This document shows positions 62,066 to 64,000 of a stretch of DNA of 64,000 nt, piece by piece; position 1 is the first letter of the stretch; each line of letters opens with the position of its first letter. The DNA lies in the NCBI RefSeq assembly GCF_013408335.1, contig NZ_JACBZR010000001.1, positions 3,162,001-3,226,000 on the forward strand, read 5' to 3'. The notes beneath the pieces were generated by a model. That model was given only the letters and a program-made list of their open reading frames with translations, was not told where the DNA came from and ran no database searches. A program made the position numbers and the translations under genes. Source of the stretch: Nocardioides panzhihuensis. GTDB lineage: Bacteria; Actinomycetota; Actinomycetes; Propionibacteriales; Nocardioidaceae.

Positions 62066-62956
62066 ATGAATCAACCTCGCACCGCCGTCACCCTCATCGG
62101 CCTCGGCCCGATGGGCCAGGCGATGGTCCACAGCCTGCTCGCGGCCGGCCATCAGGTGACCGTATGGAACCGCACGGCATCGCGGGCCGACGAGGTCGTC
62201 GCCGCCGGCGCCCAGCTGGCCGACTCCCCCGCCAAGGCGGTCGCGGCGAGCGACCTGGTCATCCTCAGCCTGACCGACTACCAGGCGATGTACGACGTGC
62301 TCGGCTCAGCCACCGACGAGCTGAAGGGGCGCACGGTCGTCAACCTCAGCTCCGAGTCGCCCGAGGGGACGCGTCGGGGTGCGGAGTGGATTGCCTCGCA
62401 CGGCGCGCAGTTCCTGACCGGGGGCGTGATGATCCCGGCGCCGATGGTCGGCACACCCGATGCGTTCGTCTACTTCAGCGGGCCCGCTGACGCACTCTCG
62501 CCGCACGAGGATGTGCTGGCTCGCATCGGGGCGGTCCGCTACCTGGGCGAGGACCCCGGTCTGGCCCAGCTGATGTACCAGGCGCACCTGGACGTCTTCC
62601 TGACCTCCCTCTCCTCGCTGCTCCACGCCGTCGCGCTGCTCGAGACGGGCGGCATCAAGCCGACCGCGTCCATCCCGGAGCTGATGCAGACCCTCGCCGG
62701 CATCCCGCCGATGCTGGCCGTCGGCGAGGACTTCGGCGCCCAGCTCGAGGCCGGTCAGCACCCCGGCCACCTGAGCACCATCACGATGATGGGCGCCACC
62801 GCCGACCACCTCGTCGAGGCCAGCGAGGCGGCCGGTATCGATACCGACCTCCCTCGCGCCGTTCAGGCGCACTACACCTGGGCTCGCTCGCGTGGGTACG
62901 GCGGGGAGAACTGGTCCCGGATCATCGACGCCATCCGGCCGTACGCCCGAGGGTGA
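62066..62956 (+). CDS. Imine-reductase-like NAD(P)-dependent oxidoreductase
   Basis: 296 aa. Rossmann start TLIGLGPMGQAMVHSLLAAG with VTVWNRTASRADEVVAAGA (Arg of RTxSR suggests NADPH); middle part GGVMIPAPMVGTPDAFVYFS and the long C-terminal helix bundle typical of the 6-phosphogluconate-dehydrogenase/imine reductase group. ATG at 62066. The HxlR neighbour suggests induction by the substrate, perhaps a reactive imine or aldehyde. Confidence 0.85.
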   Translation: MNQPRTAVTLIGLGPMGQAMVHSLLAAGHQVTVWNRTASRADEVVAAGAQLADSPAKAVAASDLVILSLTDYQAMYDVLGSATDELKGRTVVNLSSESPEGTRRGAEWIASHGAQFLTGGVMIPAPMVGTPDAFVYFSGPADALSPHEDVLARIGAVRYLGEDPGLAQLMYQAHLDVFLTSLSSLLHAVALLETGGIKPTASIPELMQTLAGIPPMLAVGEDFGAQLEAGQHPGHLSTITMMGATADHLVEASEAAGIDTDLPRAVQAHYTWARSRGYGGENWSRIIDAIRPYARG

Positions 62957-62962
62957 ACTGTT

Positions 62963-62999
62963 GCCGGGGCGGTCTCCGTGAGGAGGCCGCTCGCGGCAG
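62963..62999. terminator. Imperfect hairpin between convergent genes
   Basis: TGCCGGGGCGGTCTCC pairs with GGAGGCCGCTCGCGGCA with a few mismatches around a GTGA loop. It ends at the hydrolase stop. Confidence 0.55.
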
Positions 63000-63860
63000 T
63001 CAGGAATGAGCCGTGAGCCAGTCGATCACGTCGGCGGTGATCGCATCACGGTTGGTCTCGTTGAAGATCTCGTGGCGCGCCTCGGGGTAGAGCGTCGCCG
63101 TCACATCCTTCAGCCCGGCCTCGCGATAACGCTCCCCCAGCAGCTCGACCAGGGCGCCACCTCCGGCGAGCGGGTCGGCGTCGCCGGAGACGACGAGAAT
63201 CGGCAGATCGGAGCGGATCCCACCGATGGCTGCCGGGTCGGCCAGACGCTCGGCGCCGCCGAACAGCTGAGGCACGGCGGTGTCGGGCAGATCGAACCCG
63301 GACAGCGGGTCTGCGACGTACGCATCGACCTCGACCTCATCGCGCGAGAGCCACTCATACCCGGTCCGATGCTCGAACCCGTCGTTGAACGCCTCCAGCC
63401 CGACCGGACCCTCGGCGCTCGAGAGCGCACCAGCAAGTACGTCGAGGGCGGTCGAGCCTGACAGCACCACACCGTCGTACAGGTCGGACCGGTCCAAGAG
63501 CACCGTCTGCGCCGCGAAGGACCCCATCGAGTGCGCAACCAGGAACACCGGCATCCCGGAGAAGTCATCGCGCAGCGCGGCACCCGTGGCCGCAACGTCG
63601 GCCACCAGGGCCTCGAAGTCGAAGTGACCGAGCTGGTCGGCCGACTCGACGGACCCGCCGTGACCGCGGTGGTCGACCGCCCGCACGACGTACCCAGCCC
63701 CGACGAGAGCCCGAGCGAGCCGGTCGTAACGCTGCCCGTGCTCGGCGATGCCGTGGGCGATCTGGACCACGCCCTTCGGCGCGGACAGCTCCTCGCCCCA
63801 TGTCCGGATTGCGAGCGCGGTGCCGTCGGTCGGCGAGACGAATGTGGCTGTGGTGGGCAT
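63000..63860 (-). CDS. Alpha/beta hydrolase, monoacylglycerol lipase/lysophospholipase-like
   Basis: 286 aa. Oxyanion segment QIAHGIAEHGQRYDRLARAL, nucleophile elbow VAHSMGSFAAQ with Ser in GHSMG-type context (here AHSMG), VSGDADPLAGG for the acid, and EARHEIFNE for the His. ATG at 63860 with AGGAGG 5 nt upstream; the open frame to 63887 is not needed. Probably a cytosolic lipase or esterase. Confidence 0.87.
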   Translation of the reverse strand: MPTTATFVSPTDGTALAIRTWGEELSAPKGVVQIAHGIAEHGQRYDRLARALVGAGYVVRAVDHRGHGGSVESADQLGHFDFEALVADVAATGAALRDDFSGMPVFLVAHSMGSFAAQTVLLDRSDLYDGVVLSGSTALDVLAGALSSAEGPVGLEAFNDGFEHRTGYEWLSRDEVEVDAYVADPLSGFDLPDTAVPQLFGGAERLADPAAIGGIRSDLPILVVSGDADPLAGGGALVELLGERYREAGLKDVTATLYPEARHEIFNETNRDAITADVIDWLTAHS

Positions 63861-63917
63861 GGGGCCTCCTGGTGACGGGGTGCCCATGCTGCCAGTCCGA
63901 CGGCGATCCCGGCAGGT

Positions 63918-64000
63918 TCAGCCGACCGCGGCGCGCAATCCGTCGAACGCGTCGGCCATACGGTTCATCTCACGTTCGGCGATGCCGTTGCCGGCGGCAA
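63918..64000 (-). CDS. C-terminal end of a gene cut by the window edge
   Basis: An open frame enters from the right edge and ends at a TGA (63918-63920); the visible end is helical and ends DGLRAAVG. Codon third positions are GC-rich as in real genes. Family cannot be told from 27 residues. Confidence 0.45.
   Translation of the reverse strand, partial: AAGNGIAEREMNRMADAFDGLRAAVG

Noticed and set aside
1..64000. tRNA, rRNA, CRISPR arrays, insertion sequences, phage or defence genes
   Set aside because: I looked for TTCGA-type tRNA loops, regular spaced repeats, transposase or integrase motifs and found none that could be supported.

Overview
The window is high-GC DNA (roughly 70% by eye) with dense, translationally coupled genes (many ATGA, GTGA and TTGA stop/start overlaps), GTG and TTG starts, a mycofactocin cluster, ergothioneine genes and many acyl-CoA dehydrogenases. 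This fits an actinobacterium, most likely Nocardioidaceae (Nocardioides-like); the family-level call is an inference. No rRNA, tRNA, CRISPR array, insertion sequence or phage gene was recognised.

1-26.6 kb: a CoA-thioester catabolic island. It holds thiolase/DUF35 pairs (three thiolase-like, three DUF35), an AMP-forming acyl-CoA ligase, three enoyl-CoA hydratases, eight acyl-CoA dehydrogenase subunits in four adjacent pairs (typical of alpha2beta2 heteromers of steroid side-chain beta-oxidation), two class III CoA-transferases, a TesB thioesterase, an amidohydrolase-2, a Gfo/Idh oxidoreductase, a VOC protein and a SnoaL-like protein. Nearly every promoter region carries a copy of an inverted repeat, TTGAC-N6-GTCAA, including the one in front of the only TetR gene inside the island (8577-9203). 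I read this as one regulon for a steroid- or terpenoid-like carbon source; the substrate cannot be named from the sequence.

26.6-31.2 kb: a TetR gene divergent from a four-gene operon: 3Fe-4S ferredoxin, ferredoxin reductase, a fusion of a 3-hydroxyisobutyrate-dehydrogenase-like protein with a carboxymuconolactone-decarboxylase-like domain, and a cytochrome P450 interrupted by a 1-nt frameshift. A perfect 23-bp palindrome lies between them.

31.3-38.7 kb: the mycofactocin locus, read leftward mftA-B-C-D-E-SDR-mftF-SDR, with mftR divergent. It makes a peptide-derived redox cofactor that is probably used by the embedded short-chain dehydrogenases.

38.7-44.7 kb: a membrane protein flanked by diverged direct repeats, release factor 3 (prfC), and egtB-unknown-egtD (ergothioneine). 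44.5-48.6 kb: CsbD stress protein, an Asp23/Gls24 envelope-stress operon, and a divergent ECF sigma factor with its partner.

48.6-64 kb: mixed accessory genes: a membrane alpha/beta hydrolase, EamA exporter with LysR, MerR with VOC, an LPXTG-anchored repeat protein, a PAS-AraC regulator, formate/nitrite-type channel plus a frameshifted cyanase, a POT peptide transporter, an XRE-cupin regulator, an MFS exporter, HxlR with an imine-reductase-like protein, and a lysophospholipase-like hydrolase. A small scar fusing the 3' ends of the AraC and cyanase genes lies left of the LPXTG gene and records an old rearrangement.
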